A DNA stretch of 32,141 bases from Flavobacteriaceae bacterium (GTDB lineage Bacteria > Bacteroidota > Bacteroidia > Flavobacteriales > Flavobacteriaceae): contig WUAI01000035.1 in NCBI GenBank assembly GCA_009827225.1, forward strand, positions 1 to 32,141, given 5' to 3'. Shown here piece by piece: positions 30,923 to 32,141 of this stretch; the first letter of the stretch is position 1; every line of letters starts with the position of its first letter. The position numbers and the translations under genes were made by a program. Below the pieces are notes generated by a model. The model was given only the letters and a program-made list of their open reading frames with translations, did not search any database and was not told where the DNA came from.

Positions 30923-32020
30923 CTATTGCTCTTTTTTACGCTGATCGATGCGCGCCTGGGCGATCTCAAAAGCCGCCTGGTGAGACGTGAGATTATTGTC
31001 GGTTGCTTTGTTCAGTATCTCGAGCGTAGTATTGTAAATGTTCTCCGTTTTACGGATGATTTCTTGTCGGCCGTAATTCTCCAGTTCCGCATAAACATTG
31101 ATGATCCCTCCGGCATTGATCAGGAAATCCGGCGCATACACAATTCCTCTTTCCTGTAAGATTGCACCGTGTTTCAACTCATTGGCCAGCTGATTGTTAG
31201 CTGCACCGGCGATAACCTCAGCCTTTAACTGATAAATGGTGTCGTCGTTCACCGTAGCTCCCAATGCACAGGGCGCATAAATGTCCATATCCTCACCATA
31301 GAGATTATCTCCTTCGTAGATAGTCACGTTATACTTGTCCCGAACCATTTCCAATCGTTCACGATTGATATCTGAAATGTAAATATTGGCTCCTTCGTTG
31401 GTCAGGTTTTCTACGAGGGCCTCCCCAACGTTTCCAATACCCTGAACATAGATCACCTTATTTTCAAGATCGTCTGATCCAAACTTGTACTTGGCAGCTG
31501 CCTTCATTCCCATAAACACACCATAAGCCGTAATGGGTGACGGATTACCCGCGCCTCCTTTTTCTTCTGAAATTCCTGTTACAAATGGAGTTACAGTACG
31601 AACCAGATCCATATCGCTGGTTGCCATTCCTACGTCTTCAGCAGTGATATATCTACCTCCTAAAGAATGTACAAACTCACCAAAACGCAACATAAGTTCC
31701 GGCGTTTTCTGTGTTTTAGAATCTCCTATGATGACTGCCTTTCCACCGCCAAGATTTAAACCGGTAATCGCCGACTTGTACGTCATCCCGCGGGAGAGGC
31801 GTAAAACGTCGTTCAAAGCGTCCCATTCACTGTTATATTGCCACATTCTGGTACCGCCTAAAGCAGGTCCCAAAACTGTGTTATGAATTCCGATTATTGC
31901 TTTTAATCCAGTATCTTTGTCGTTGCAGAAAACGATTTGTTCGTGATTGTCGAAGGACAATTGGCCGAAGACCGGAGCTACTTTTTGAAGGTCATTAGCA
32001 TTAACTACTTCAGTCACCAT
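30923..32020 (-). CDS. Leucine dehydrogenase (Glu/Leu/Phe/Val dehydrogenase family)
   Basis: 365 residues from ATG 32020, the usual leucine dehydrogenase length. The 36-bp longer frame starts at the predicted transcription start and is rejected. The catalytic domain has GPALGGTRMW, SRGMTYKSAITGLNLGGGKAVIIGD (Lys82 and Lys94 in the active-site pair) and YITAEDVGM. The NAD domain has VIYVQGIGNVGEALVENL (about 189-206), then PCALGATVNDDTI and AGAANNQL. It reversibly deaminates branched-chain amino acids to 2-oxoacids with NAD in the cytoplasm. Valine or other substrates are possible. It is a single gene with its own full promoter and terminator. Confidence 0.94.
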   Translation of the reverse strand: MVTEVVNANDLQKVAPVFGQLSFDNHEQIVFCNDKDTGLKAIIGIHNTVLGPALGGTRMWQYNSEWDALNDVLRLSRGMTYKSAITGLNLGGGKAVIIGDSKTQKTPELMLRFGEFVHSLGGRYITAEDVGMATSDMDLVRTVTPFVTGISEEKGGAGNPSPITAYGVFMGMKAAAKYKFGSDDLENKVIYVQGIGNVGEALVENLTNEGANIYISDINRERLEMVRDKYNVTIYEGDNLYGEDMDIYAPCALGATVNDDTIYQLKAEVIAGAANNQLANELKHGAILQERGIVYAPDFLINAGGIINVYAELENYGRQEIIRKTENIYNTTLEILNKATDNNLTSHQAAFEIAQARIDQRKKEQ

Positions 32021-32057
32021 ATTCAATTTGTATTTAAGAATCCTTAAAAAGGACATG

Positions 32058-32088
32058 CAAAATTAACTGATAATTAAAGATATCGCAA
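32058..32088 (-). promoter_or_regulatory. Promoter of the leucine dehydrogenase gene
   Basis: On the minus strand: TTG (32088-32086), 20 bp, then TAATTTTG (32065-32058), both elements exact. It lies 37 bp before ATG 32020 and supports that start. Nothing else is visible between 32089 and the window end. Confidence 0.7.
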
Positions 32089-32141
32089 AAATTTATACTT
32101 AAATTAAGAATTTGTTAATAAGTTTTAGATTGTAATGAAAG

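Noticed and set aside
1-32141. CRISPR arrays, tRNA or rRNA genes, insertion sequences, prophage or toxin-antitoxin genes
   Set aside because: No regularly spaced direct repeats, cloverleaf-like segments, transposase or integrase motifs were seen; the only long tandem repeats are the coding repeats of the lipoprotein.

Overview
The window looks like core chromosome of a marine-type member of the Flavobacteriaceae (Bacteroidota). Four things point there: the proteins have flavobacterial character (a type IX secretion C-terminal sorting domain, a long NusB, three parvulin chaperones in a row, a DUF1573 lipoprotein); several intergenic regions carry the Bacteroidota promoter form TTG-N19-20-TAnnTTTG; intergenic DNA is AT-rich; and many genes have no Shine-Dalgarno sequence. 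Genes are densely packed. No gap exceeds 300 bp, and I saw no tRNA, rRNA, insertion sequence, prophage or CRISPR array. Names rest on motifs read by eye and family knowledge; no database search was run.

Bases 1-4401: the 3' end of one formylglycine-generating-enzyme-like (FGE) gene and a complete second one, both without the usual catalytic cysteines; an SRAP-domain DNA-crosslink protein; a TlpA-like thioredoxin; a lipoprotein made of three 107-110 residue repeats; and a Crp/Fnr regulator. Bases 4528-7811: a tight three-gene operon with overlapping ends (Tat-exported GH109 glycosidase, GHMP sugar kinase, sugar-1-phosphate nucleotidyltransferase), which together look like a sugar release and activation route. 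Bases 7858-11438: aconitase and a membrane acyltransferase.

Bases 11482-16682 (minus strand): an envelope-biogenesis operon of three consecutive parvulin/SurA-type periplasmic isomerases followed by a MoxR ATPase. Bases 16832-18151 (plus): an SRPBCC protein, a conserved 78-residue protein and an OmpH/Skp chaperone. Bases 18189-19661: IMP dehydrogenase.

Bases 19726-22127 hold the most intriguing group: an outer-membrane porin, an exported FMN-binding protein with a covalent flavinylation motif, and a four-helix membrane protein with an HxH motif. A perfect 9-bp-arm palindrome abuts the porin promoter and a related palindrome lies upstream of the FMN gene. It may be an envelope redox or metal-linked module. 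Next to it is a run of LysE exporter, HMG-CoA lyase, lipoprotein 5'-nucleotidase and membrane-anchored haem-binding protein.

Bases 25776-32141: a secreted spondin-domain protein with a type IX sorting domain, PyrD, peptidase T, then a minus-strand group YajC / DUF1573 / NusB and leucine dehydrogenase. The intrinsic terminator of leucine dehydrogenase lies almost on top of the predicted nusB promoter.
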